Source: Chara braunii | Lineage: Eukaryota; Streptophyta; Charophyceae; Charales; Characeae | NCBI GenBank assembly: GCA_003427395.1 | Contig: BFEA01000033.1 | Coordinates: forward strand, 4,692,446 to 4,714,869 | Length of the DNA: 22,424 nt | Reading direction: 5' to 3' | Shown: piece by piece, positions 8,880 to 16,667 of the stretch | Numbering within the stretch: position 1 is the first letter of the stretch | How the letters are laid out: each line of letters starts with the position of its first letter | Notes under the pieces: generated by a model | The model's input: the letters and a program-made list of their open reading frames with translations, nothing else | Told to the model about the DNA's origin: nothing | The model's database searches: none | Program-made: the position numbers and the translations under genes

Positions 8880-10330
8880 CGCGCAGAGAGAATGTGGGCG
8901 GAGGTAGCGGGCGGAGGAGAGGCGGGCAGAGGCGGACAGGAGGTCGGCGGAGGCCGAGGGGATGTTGGCGCGCACAGCGGGATGTGCAGCGGATGGCGGG
9001 AGGAGGCGGACGCGAGGTGCGCGGAGGGCAAGGGGAGATGTGAGATCCCAATGGCGAAAGGGAGGTGGGAGGAGGCTGACAGAAGGTCGTCGGAGGTGGA
9101 GAGGAGGTCGTCGGAGGGCGAGGGGAGGTAGGCAACGGGATGTCCAGCAAGATGGCGAATGTGCAGGCAGAGGAATGGAGCCCAGAGCAGAGGTGAGCGG
9201 AGGTGTTGGTGGCAGAGGCGGAGAGGAAAGAGAGAGAGGACATGCCGGGAGGAGGCGGATGGGAGGTGGGCGGAGGCTGAGGGGAGATTGGCGATCCCAA
9301 TGGCGGGAGGGAGGTGGGCGAAGGCGGACAGAACGTCGGCGCTGGCCGAGGCGAGGTGGGCACGCACCGTTTTTTTCTGTTTTTCTTTTTGAAGGCGAGC
9401 AGAGGGATGGCGGATGAGCGGGCAGCGGAACGGAGGCCAGCGCGAAGGTGAACGAAGGTGGAGGAAAAGTGGGCGGAGGCGGAGAGGAGATGGGGGAGGA
9501 GGCGGACGGGAGGTGGTGGAGGCGGAGAGGATATGCCGGGAGGAGATAGCCGGCGGAGGCGGACCGGAGGTGGAGAAGAGATGGAGGGAGGAGGCGGACG
9601 GGAGGTGGGCAAAGGGTGAAGGGAGATTGGCGATCCCAATGGCGGGAGGGAGGTGGGCGGAGGCGAACAGAAGGTCGGCGCTGGCCGAGGGGAGGTGGGC
9701 GTGCACAGTTTTTATTTATTCTTTAAAGGCGGGCAGAGGGATGGCGGATGTGCGGACAGCGGAATGGAGGCCAGAGAGGAGGTGAGCGAAGGTGGAGGAG
9801 AAGTGGGCGGAGGCAGAGAGGAGATGGCGGGAGGAGGCGAAGTAGCGGAGGTGGAGGAGAAGTGGCGGAGCCTGGGGAGGAAAGAGAGAGAAGAGAAGGC
9901 AAAGGCCGACGAGAGGTGGGCGGAGACGGAGGGGAGGTGGGCGGAGACGGAGGGGAGGTGGGCGGAGGTGGGCGAAGGCGGGAAGAGGTGTGCGGAGGCG
10001 GAACGGGAAGTGGGCAGAGGCCGAGCGGAGGTCGGGCGGAGGTGGCGCAGGTCGCTCTCTCTCTCTNNNNNNNNNNNNNNNNNNNNNNNNNNNNNNNNNN
10101 NNNNNNNNNNNNNNNNNNNNNNNNNNNNNNNNNNNNNNNNNNNNNNNNNNNNNNNNNNNNNNNNNNNNNNNNNNNNNNNNNNNNNNGCGGAGGCGGAGAG
10201 GAGTTGGTGGGACAGATGGCGGGAGGAGGCGGACGGGAGGCGGAGGCGGAGGAGAAGTGGCGGAGGTGGGGGAGTAAAGAGAGAGAGGAGATGGCGGGGG
10301 GAGGCAGAGGGGAGGTGGGCGCAGGACGGA
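8880..10330. repeat. GC-rich composite minisatellite (GGCGGAGG-type) with N gap
   Basis: The whole stretch is built from variants of GGCGGAGGCGGA and GGGAGGTGGGCGGAGG. A longer-order unit of roughly 250-340 bp is visible: GATCCCAATGGCG recurs at about 9047, 9293 and 9632, and GGATGGCGGATG-like blocks followed by GGAATGGAGGCC-like blocks recur at about 9130, 9395 and 9735. Frames of 150 to 348 codons here are Arg/Gly-rich on one strand and Pro/Ser/His-rich on the other and are by-products of the repeat. Confidence 0.9.
10067..10186. other. Assembly gap (120 N)
   Basis: 120 undetermined bases. The left edge ends in a CTCTCTCTCTCT run and the right edge resumes in the GGCGGAGG minisatellite. 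The gap most likely hides a CT microsatellite that short reads could not cross. Confidence 0.99.
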
Positions 10331-10700
10331 GTCACCTCGGAGGGGCCTGCCTTCAAGCACAGCCTTGCAACACAGCACAGACGAAGTCACGGGCCGTCGG
10401 ACTCTAGCGAGGGCGCGAAGTCACGGGCCGTTCGACGCGAGCCAGCAGGTGCCGTGGCCGACGGGCCCTCTTTTCAACGGGCTACTGGACGAGAACGGCC
10501 CCTCTTGGTCGTGCGATCTTGGGCCAATAGGACCGCGGGCGGCCCGGATCGGCCAATTCTCACGTTACCGATTTCTATTACTGTAGGGATACGCCAATTC
10601 CTCTTTTGTTTCGTTTTTCGCGTTAAATGTTTAGAGACAAATGAAGGCAACATCCCTGGCAAAGGAGACGTTGAGGTAAGGAACGAAGAACGGCATTGAT
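10331..10700. other. Unassigned GC-rich to mixed sequence
   Basis: Leaves the minisatellite and becomes single-copy-looking. It contains a short direct repeat (GAAGTCACGGGCCGT at about 10382 and 10418). No gene recognised. Confidence 0.45.
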
Positions 10701-10826
10701 GAGAACACGCAGGAGAGTGAGAGTGTGCGACAGAGTGTGACATAGAGAAAGTGTGAGAGCGAGCGAGAGACTGTTGGAGAGAGTGAGAGAGAGAGTGAGA
10801 GAGAGAGAGAGAGAGAGTGTAGGAGA

Positions 10827-11009
10827 GAGAGTGTGCGCGAGTGGAGAGTGTGCGCGAGTGGAGAGTGTGCGCGAGTGGAGAGTGTGCGCGAGTGAGAGTG
10901 TGTGAGAGAGAGACTGCAAGAATGGAGTGTGCGAGAGTGAGAGACTGCAAGAGTGGAGTGTGCGAGAGTGAGGGAGAGTGCTAGAGAGAGAGAGAGAGAG
11001 AGAGAGAGA
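10827..11009. repeat. GA-rich minisatellite cluster
   Basis: Four exact 17-bp units GAGAGTGTGCGCGAGTG at 10827-10894. These are followed by two 31-bp units starting AGACTGCAAGA (10911-10941, 10942-10972; one mismatch) and a GA run at 10983-11009. Upstream sequence from about 10710 is the same GAGAGTG-type DNA without clear periodicity. Confidence 0.9.
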
Positions 11010-11165
11010 AGGGAATAGCCCATCTCACAAGAACGTCCCCCAAAGCGGAAAAGCAGTGTCTTTTTATCCGGAAACGACGATGATCCGCTCTACCATGGGG
11101 ACTGGCAAGTAACAGAACCACTTTTGTATTTCTTTTGCGTTGGGACCGGTGACGATAAAATAAGG
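11010..11165. other. Unassigned spacer
   Basis: Mixed-composition sequence between two purine-rich repeat blocks. Nothing recognised. Confidence 0.4.
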
Positions 11166-11360
11166 AGAAACGGGGAGAGAGAGAGGGACAGAGAGGGGGA
11201 GAGGGGGACAGAGAGGGGGAGGGGGGGAGGAGGAGAGGGGGGGAAAGAAAGATTGGGAGAGAGGCGGAGAGAGGCGGAGAGAGGGGAGCGAGGGCAGCGA
11301 GGGGAGCGAGGGGAGAGGGGAGAGAGGGGAGAGAGGGGAGAGAAAGAGGGAGGAGGAGGT
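11166..11360. repeat. Purine-rich GGGAGA low-complexity tract
   Basis: Almost pure G/A on the plus strand, with locally repeated GAGAGGGGGAGAGGGGGACA, GAGGCGGAGA and GAGGGGAGCGAGGG units. A homopurine tract of this length can adopt triplex DNA. Confidence 0.9.
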
Positions 11361-11553
11361 TGAAAGAGCAACAGGACACTGAAAGAGAAAGGTAGAAGTG
11401 AGGGAGCTCGTGCCGGACTATAGGAGAAACGGAAAGAAGAGGGCGGGTGCAATAAGAGAGGGGGGATACATTGAACCACTACGTTGCCCAGGTTATTTTT
11501 TGTTCTCGAAATGTGCACAACCGGGTTCTTCGGGTGAACAAAGCTTACCGGAA
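11361..11553. other. Unassigned spacer
   Basis: No feature seen. The last part borders the left arm of the foldback element. Confidence 0.4.
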
Positions 11554-11644
11554 GCCAAGTCCCACTAGGAGCGTTGAGTTTTCTCAACGCCCGAGGGCCT
11601 CGTTCGACACCACTTGAACTCAAGGGTTGAAGGAGAATTCTTCG

Positions 11645-11840
11645 TTCCACCCCTCCCTGCTGACACCGCCGTAATGTTTTCACTTTCCTGCTCTCAAGTG
11701 CGCATTCTTGAACTCAAGGTACCTCCCCGAGGTGAGGTACCTTTCCACCCCTCCCTGATGACACCGCCGTAATGTTTTCACTTTCCTGCTCTCGAGTGCG
11801 CATACTTGAACTCAAGGTACCTCCCCGAGGTGAGGTACCT
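11645..11840. repeat. 98-bp tandem duplication
   Basis: Two adjacent copies (11645-11742 and 11743-11840), each opening TTCCACCCCTCCCTG and closing with GAGGTGAGGTACC. They differ at only a few positions, including CTGCTGA versus CTGATGA and CTCAAGTGCG versus CTCGAGTGCG. Confidence 0.95.
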
Positions 11841-11851
11841 TGAGTTCAAGT
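11804..11851. repeat. 48-base palindrome, 20-bp perfect stem
   Basis: ACTTGAACTCAAGGTACCTC at 11804-11823 is followed, after an 8-base loop, by its exact reverse complement at 11832-11851. The first 98-bp copy has only the left arm, so the palindrome was completed or retained only in the second. Confidence 0.97.
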
Positions 11852-12088
11852 GCGAACGGGTATCGCAGAGCACTTCGACTGGGGCTTTTTTCTGTTTTTC
11901 TTTTTTTCAGCAGGCGTCCAGGATTGGTCAGCAAGCCGTGGGTTTCGGTTTCCAGTGCAGCTTGTTGAAGAGTTCCCTCAAGTGCACGTGGAACCATAAA
12001 TGGAGTTGGTGTAAATTAATCTCAATGTCTCGTTTAGGGCGCCCTTGAAACTCAAGTATTTTTTCAAATGGAGTCGAACGAGGCCCTG

Positions 12089-12169
12089 AATCTGGACGTG
12101 TTTGAGGATGTGCAGAAATGGCGTTGAGTTTCCTCAACCGCACATCTCCTCCACAAACAAGTCCAGATT
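12089..12169. repeat. Nested hairpin inside the right foldback arm
   Basis: AATCTGGACGTGTTTGAGGA on the left pairs with the inverted end (AATCTGGACTTGTTTGTGGA when read in reverse complement). The inner stem is GCGTTGAG-TTTC-CTCAACCGC at 12121-12141. It interrupts sequence that is continuous, apart from two bases, in the left arm, so it looks like a later insertion into the arm or a loss from the other arm. Confidence 0.8.
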
Positions 12170-12240
12170 CCGGCGTTGAGGAACTCAACGCTGCTAGTTG
12201 GACTTGGCCCCGGGCCAAATTGGCTGGCGGCGCGAGCCAG

Positions 12241-12262
12241 AAAAAAAAAAAAAAAAAAAAAA
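12241..12262. repeat. A22 homopolymer
   Basis: Twenty-two A lying about 30 bases beyond the right end of the foldback element. It could be an unrelated retroposon tail. No flanking duplication was found. Confidence 0.95.
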
Positions 12263-12393
12263 CGCACCCGTGGCGGGTCGTATTTCTTGGCCGCACAGGG
12301 GAAATCGGCGTCGGCAAAAAGAGGCTCGAAGCACGTGATCCACGTGCGCAATCATTGTAACATTTCCATACCTCGCACTAACCAAGGAGCAAG

Positions 12394-12585
12394 TTGTCGC
12401 ATAAGTAACCTGTCGCTCACGAAAATTGTCGCACATGTGAGTTGTCGCACACGTAAATTGTCGCACATGTGAGTTGTCGCACACGTCAATTGTCGCACAT
12501 GTGAGTTGTCGCACACGTAAATTGTCGCGAATGTCACACGTCGCACATGTGCGCTCTTGCAAATATGAGTTGTCACACAAGCTAA
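12394..12585. repeat. 16-bp minisatellite, TTGTCGCACAYGTRAR units
   Basis: About a dozen units of TTGTCGCACATGTGAG alternating with TTGTCGCACACGTAAA. The central units therefore form a 32-bp higher-order period, and units decay at both ends (for example TTGTCGCATAAGTAAC and GTTGTCACACAAG). The translated repeats on the minus strand (CDNSHVRQ-type) are by-products. There are no variable spacers, so this is not a CRISPR array. Confidence 0.92.
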
Positions 12586-12601
12586 CTGAGAGAATAAAGG
12601 A

Positions 12602-12645
<44 letters not shown>

Positions 12646-12672
12646 TAATAATAATAATATCATAATAATAAT
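12602..12672. repeat. (AAT)n microsatellite
   Basis: About 23 AAT units with one AAA and one TATC interruption. Confidence 0.95.
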
Positions 12673-13048
12673 GTATTACAATAGGGATAATCCTCACACT
12701 CCTTTCTCGTTCTAGATGTCTGAATCATCACCCTGGATTTCGTCATTTGAATTAAGATATATACATCGTTAAACATAGCTGCCCGGTAAACCGTAGGCAG
12801 AGAGGGAGAAGAGGACAAACAAACGAGGGGCTATGACAAACTGTTTCCCTTTTTCTCTCTCTTCTTTTTTATTTTCCTTTAGTCTTTTTTTGCAATTTTT
12901 CTTTTTTTAATGTTTTCTTTTTTCCTCCTTTGTCATTTTCCCCTTTAATAGAGGGAGGGAGAGGGAGAGAGAGAGAGAAATTACGTTACCCCCTCACACA
13001 CACTTATCGACTAAAAACGCGTGCGCGAAATGAAAGAAGAAAAAGCGA
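12673..13048. other. Unassigned T-rich sequence
   Basis: Contains a pyrimidine-rich stretch (12845-12945) and a GA-rich patch (12951-12979). No gene recognised. Confidence 0.45.
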
Positions 13049-13071
13049 CCCCCCCCCCCCCCCCCCCCCCC
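13049..13071. repeat. C23 homopolymer
   Basis: Twenty-three consecutive C. Length is uncertain in short-read data. Confidence 0.96.
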
Positions 13072-13279
13072 AACACCCTGTCATTTACGTCTTTTCTTTT
13101 ACTTTGGAGGGTTTCTTTCCCTTCCTTAAATCCATAATACTATGTGCACATGCAGGCGGGATCGAGGGGAAGAAAGAAAAAGGGTGTACAAGTAAGGAGA
13201 TCGAATCTCAAATGCATACGTGATTGCGGTGCGGAGAAGGTTATCACCTACCTACGGTAAGCTCCAGCATTTTTTCGCT

Positions 13280-13973
13280 GACACGTGGCGGGCGATCGCC
13301 GACGCCGATATCAGCTGCTGAGGTTTCGTCAGCTACGGCTGCCGCGGACGGTGCCAGTGTTGGGGAGCTCGGGCCAGGCTGGCTGTGAAAGCCGACACGG
13401 CACAGGCCAAAGCCAGACCTCCCGGCTGTCACGGCAAGCCTGCCACGTGTCCAGACGACAGAGGAGGAAGCCTGCTGAGCTGAACGCGTGTACTCTTCAT
13501 TCTGATTCCGTGACTGATGATCCCAAGGAGCGATTGTCTGCTTCACCCGGCTGCCACGTGTCACCTCCTGACAGATTTCGCGTCCATGGTCATTGCCCAC
13601 GTGAATGTTGCGACAGAAACTATCGTGGGACGAAGCCCGGGCCGCTGCCACCGGGCCGCCGCCACGTCTCACCTCATGCAAATGGTGACTATGATTTACT
13701 CCAATCAAGACTCTTGACAGTTGCTTCGCCGATTTAACATAAGTACGGCGTAAATGATTGGCCAGCATCTCTCCAGCCTGTTCGCTTAAATCAAACAAAT
13801 CGACAGGCGGCTCGCGCGACAATGCGCGCCAGACGCGGTCGCGATTCGCGACCTCTCGATCGGTCTGAGTGGACTATGAACCCGCGTCTGACAGGTGTCG
13901 AGTCAAGATCGTGCCACGTGTCGAACCGCCGAAGGATCCCGCAGAGACTCGAGTCTGAATTCTGCCACGTGTA
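13280..13973 (+). promoter_or_regulatory. G-box/ABRE cluster upstream of a TATA box
   Basis: The 10-mer GCCACGTGTC occurs exactly at 13442-13451, 13553-13562 and 13913-13922 and in reverse orientation at 13280-13289. One-mismatch forms lie at 13661-13670 (GCCACGTCTC) and 13964-13973 (GCCACGTGTA), and a bare CACGTG core at 13598-13603. Four exact copies in 700 bases compares with about 0.001 expected for a random 10-mer on both strands. This sequence is the consensus bZIP/bHLH G-box and, in plants, the abscisic-acid response element. The cluster ends about 100 bases before a TATA box and 150 bases before an ATG in good context, as expected for a regulated promoter. Activity and the binding factors are inferred only. 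Confidence 0.7.
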
Positions 13974-14079
13974 CAATCAGTCGCTACACCACTTAACCAG
14001 CGTCGCACGTCAACGCGACGAAATGCGCTACGTTTGTAAATTGTAGTCACACACCTGGCTTTCACACACCTTCACGAAT

Positions 14080-14088
14080 TATATATAC
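14080..14088 (+). promoter_or_regulatory. TATA box TATATATAC
   Basis: Only strong TATA element in this otherwise GC-rich stretch. An initiator-like TCATCAG lies at 14099-14105, about 20 bases downstream, and the candidate start codon at 14124. The spacing fits RNA polymerase II initiation near 14102 and a leader of about 20 bases. Confidence 0.55.
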
Positions 14089-14123
14089 TGCTAGGTAGTC
14101 ATCAGCAAGGCATCGCCATCGCC

Positions 14124-14402
14124 ATGGACTACAACGTATCGTCTGAGAGCCACTCTACCGATAGTCCGCTCCGCTGCGCTGCGCGGTGCGGCGCAACTAG
14201 TGTTGCCGCTGGTATAATCTCAGAACCAACGAGGACGTCCCTGCCACCTCCCACGAGAACAAACAATGGCTTGTACGGGGCCGGTCGGGTAGCTTGGCGC
14301 GCATTAGATGAGCCTTCTGCAGCAGAGTGCGAGAGCGTGATCCCCTGCGGCCATCCCTGCATGGATCGGCACCCCTTTGCGCGCGCGTGTGCGTGCCATT
14401 AA
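14124..14402 (+). CDS. Candidate first exon or small gene downstream of the G-box promoter
   Basis: A 92-codon frame starts at an ATG in strong context (GCCATCGCCATGG), the first ATG after the predicted start of transcription. No homologue is recognised. The N-terminal part is Ser/Thr-rich with a Pro patch (residues 41-43). The C-terminal part is Cys/His-rich: cysteines at 69, 75, 79, 89 and 91, and CGHPC at residues 75-79 followed by HPF and CACH. This faintly recalls NF-X1-type zinc fingers, but the spacing beyond CGHPC does not match. There is no signal peptide or membrane segment. The frame may be only a first exon whose true splice donor lies inside it, so its stop codon may not be used. 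The call rests on promoter context more than on the protein. Confidence 0.4.
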   Translation: MDYNVSSESHSTDSPLRCAARCGATSVAAGIISEPTRTSLPPPTRTNNGLYGAGRVAWRALDEPSAAECESVIPCGHPCMDRHPFARACACH

Positions 14403-14840
14403 CGAGAGGGGTGCCTCCGCAAAGATGGGAAAAGGGGACCGCTTGTCAAAACGACGACCTGGTTCATGCCGAGCGCGCTTGTGTACTTCGCGTGTTGTTC
14501 CCGCCCGCGCAACTTGCCTGCCTTGAGCGCGATCGAAAAATCGATGAAAACGAAACGAAACGAAAAGAAAAGAAAAGAAAAACCTCATTCGCTCCTCCAC
14601 TGCACTGTACGTATGGTAGTGCGTAGTCCCTGGGCCACGGTACTGGCCGTCCAAATCTTTGTTATCGACGGCTGCTATCTCTTAGTCCGCGCCAGTGGAA
14701 CGTCGCCCGCCTTTTTACGAATAACCCGAGGTCTCAAGGCAACCCGCCACAGTCCGACTCCGATGCGGACTCGGGGCTCCACTTTGTCCCCAACGTGACA
14801 AATCCCGACCGTATCTTCTTATGTTTAACGGAAAGATACG
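14403..14840. other. Region downstream of the candidate exon
   Basis: GC-rich with an AAAAG-rich patch at 14550-14583. If the candidate gene has more exons they could lie here, but I could not identify a splice-supported exon. Confidence 0.35.
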
Positions 14841-14917
14841 CGCGCCCATCCCCAAATCCGGTGAGTAGTGAAAATGTATCGCGCCCATCCCCACATTCGG
14901 TCAGTGAAAATGCATCT
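14841..14917. repeat. 39-bp tandem duplication
   Basis: Copies at 14841-14879 and 14880-14917, each starting CGCGCCCATCCCCA and ending near TGAAAATGYAT. The second copy lacks two bases in the middle. Confidence 0.85.
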
Positions 14918-15113
14918 TCCGTGCTTGGAATAATACCGCGGGAAAGGAAGATTAGCAGGGCCATGGCCACAGCGCAAGGATGAAACGCATAAACCGAAAT
15001 GTATGGTCCCAGGTTCAAAGGAAGCATACGCGCCCCCAAGGGCCTCCACGACTCTCGACATGCACAAAAGACAAAAATTGTGGCAATGTATCTTTATTCA
15101 GTCCCATTTTGAA
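14918..15113. other. Unassigned spacer
   Basis: No gene. TGAAAATGCATCTT at the end of the preceding duplication recurs at about 16159, so this stretch may belong to a larger dispersed repeat. Confidence 0.35.
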
Positions 15114-15195
15114 CATTTCAAGAGTAATGGAGCGAGGCCCCAATTCTCGCCACACATTTCGAGAGTAGTGGAGCGAGGCCCCAATTCTCACCAAC
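15114..15195. repeat. 41-bp tandem duplication
   Basis: Copies at 15114-15154 and 15155-15195 share CATTTC-AGAGTA-TGGAGCGAGGCCCCAATTCTC with four or five differences. An inverted relative (GGGCCTCGCTCCACTATTC) lies at about 16117. Confidence 0.88.
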
Positions 15196-15347
15196 GTTCT
15201 ACGAGGAGGGACGAGGAAACGTGAGAGTGTTGCCTCGCTCGTTCCATCAGGATGACAAGGTACACTTGTCAACTGGTCAATGCCTTTTCTTGTGTTTTTC
15301 GGGAATTTTTGTTCATCTGGTTCCGGCTGGATTTGAACTCACGTGTG
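15196..15347. other. Unassigned spacer
   Basis: No gene. GGATTTGAACTCACGTG at 15329 resembles a B-box on the minus strand and also GGATTTGAACTCAGG at 1467. There is no matching A-box, so no tRNA is called. Confidence 0.35.
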
Positions 15348-15470
15348 CATTCAACAGTTGGCAGCCAGGAGGCTGGACCATTCAACAGTTGGCAGCCAGG
15401 AGGCTGGACCATTCAACAGTTCGCAGCCAGGAGGCTGGACCATTCAACAGTTTGCAGCCAGAGGCTGCAC
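15348..15470. repeat. 31-bp minisatellite, four units
   Basis: Units start CATTCAACAGTTGGCAGCCA and end GGAGGCTGGAC. Units 1 and 2 are identical, unit 3 has one change and unit 4 is 30 bases with several changes. Each contains the short palindromic core CAGCC-AGGA-GGCTG. Confidence 0.95.
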
Positions 15471-15646
15471 CTTTACCGGTTTGCTTGTTGTGGTTTAGCA
15501 AAGTGGACCTCAAATTGGTGTGTAAAGCGGGTAGGGGACATACGGCAGTGGGGGCATGGAGGAAATAGGGGTGCAAGTCTCAGACCAGAAGGTGGGTGCA
15601 GTGTAACCACCAATACTTGGCCCATACAGCGGCCGCAGGCCTTACC

Positions 15647-15799
15647 ATTAAACCACCAGTACTTGGGCGACGCCTTAGCGTTAACGCTACGCGATTTCCG
15701 CGGCCGGTGGGCCGTCGATAAATCGAATTGACAGCCCGCGCTGCTTCGAGATTTGGGCGGCCGGCGCGGCGCGCAGTGCCCAAGTACTGGTGGTTTAAT
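15647..15799. mobile_element. 153-bp element with perfect 22-bp terminal inverted repeats
   Basis: The left end 15647-15668 (ATTAAACCACCAGTACTTGG and two more bases) is the exact reverse complement of 15778-15799. If the outer TA is taken as the target duplication, the element proper begins AACCACC and ends GGTGGTT, as in Tc1/mariner-type insertions. Because the ends are palindromic, the duplication cannot be fixed. The core is GC-rich and contains the perfect palindrome AGCGTTAACGCT. There is no coding capacity. A one-sided relative (ACCACCAATACTTGG) lies upstream at about 15606. Confidence 0.65.
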
Positions 15800-16236
15800 G
15801 CGCCGCAACTTTCGCGGGTCAGAAGGCCCGGTAGTGCGATGGAGGAGGAAGCTGTTGGAAGCTATTGGGCCCAATCAAAATAGAAAATGGACTGCACGTT
15901 GTCCCCTTGGTTTATATCACGCATGTGGAAACGCATACGCAGACGCGGCGTAGGCCAGAAAGTAAAAAGGAAACAACCCAAAACAAGAGAAGTGTTGTGA
16001 GGACAGGGGGGGAAACAAAGTTGTACCCGCCACTTGGCAGGCAAAAGAAGTTAGAAAACAGCCTTCAGTGTTGCCAGAGCCGCCGTATCAGACCTGGCAA
16101 GTGGGTCGATAAAGGGCCTCGCTCCACTATTCCCCACAAGTTGAGGACTGCTAAACACTGAAAATGCATCTTTCCATGTTCCAAAGGAGGATTCAACCAA
16201 GCATGGGTAAACAGCGCGAGTGACTATGTTTCTCTG

Positions 16237-16267
<31 letters not shown>

Positions 16268-16379
16268 CTATGCACGCTACAATGATCAATCCAACAAATC
16301 GCTTACCTGTGTTGAAGGGCTCAGGTAACCTTTCTAAGGTTCATCGTGACGGGGATAGATTGTTGTAATTATCAATTTT
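15800..16379. other. Unassigned sequence
   Basis: No gene recognised. An inverted relative of the 41-bp repeat is at about 16117, and a TGAAAATGCATCTT copy at 16159. Confidence 0.4.
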
Positions 16380-16477
16380 GCGTGAGTCACCAGCTGACAC
16401 TGATTACAAGTAAGCGTGAGTCACCAGCTGACACTGATTACAAGTAAGCGTGAGTCACCAGCTGACACTGATTACAA
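16380..16477. repeat. 34-bp tandem repeat, three units, each with TGAGTCA and CAGCTG
   Basis: Two identical 34-bp units (16380-16413, 16414-16447) and a 30-base third unit, each reading GCGTGAGTCACCAGCTGACA and then CTGATTACAA. Each unit carries an AP-1/GCN4-type TGAGTCA and an E-box CAGCTG at fixed spacing. Confidence 0.95.
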
Positions 16478-16585
16478 CCCAGCCAATTGCGTGCATTAAC
16501 AGTAGACTCCTTGAAATTAATGAATCAAGCCGACGAGCTCGACCAGATTCATCCGTTTTATTGGTATAGACTACATTGACTTTTA

Positions 16586-16590
<5 letters not shown>

Positions 16591-16649
<59 letters not shown>

Positions 16650-16667
16650 TTTATTTTATTTTATTTT
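16591..16667. repeat. (TAT)n microsatellite with ATTTT tail
   Basis: About 19 TAT units to 16648, followed by several ATTTT pentamers. Confidence 0.95.

Larger units (their letters stand above)
11554..12208. mobile_element. Foldback-like element with nested palindromes
   Basis: The left arm 11554-11608 (starting GCCAAGTCCCACTAGGAGCG) matches the inverted right end 12073-12208 (inverted start GCCAAGTCCAACTAGCAGCG) at about 90 percent. The right arm is interrupted by an extra hairpin at 12089-12169, whose own arms begin AATCTGGAC. Each arm carries a perfect small hairpin (GCGTTGAG-TTTT-CTCAACGC at 11571-11590; GCGTTGAG-GAA-CTCAACGC at 12173-12191). Between the arms lie a 98-bp tandem duplication and a 48-base palindrome. 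No transposase frame is present. The class is unknown, and the arms may extend somewhat further outwards. Confidence 0.65.

Noticed and set aside
8149-8907. 252-codon plus-strand frame with poly-Glu and Ser-Leu repeats
   Set aside because: The acidic and Ser/Leu stretches are direct translations of GAG and CT microsatellites. The non-repeat remainder has no domain, and alternate frames are equally open.
8756-10699. Long Arg/Gly-rich (plus) and Pro/Ser/His-rich (minus) frames up to 348 codons
   Set aside because: They arise from the stop-poor GGCGGAGG minisatellite, several overlapping frames are open at once, and some run through the N gap.
10474-11683. Minus-strand frames rich in Ser/Leu/His (SLSLSHTL-like)
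   Set aside because: Products of the GAGAGTG and GGGAGA low-complexity repeats, with no protein family signal.
11571-12191. Integron attC-like sites (GTTGAG...CTCAAC hairpins)
   Set aside because: The short hairpins lack attC layout and gene cassettes, and the surrounding DNA is eukaryotic repeat sequence.
12394-12585. CRISPR-like regular repeats
   Set aside because: The 16-bp units are directly adjacent with no unique spacers, and the context is eukaryotic. The same reasoning excludes the 31-, 34- and 70-bp arrays.
13673-13684. Octamer ATGCAAAT inside the G-box region
   Set aside because: Single occurrence. An 8-mer is not significant alone, and its factor family is animal-specific.
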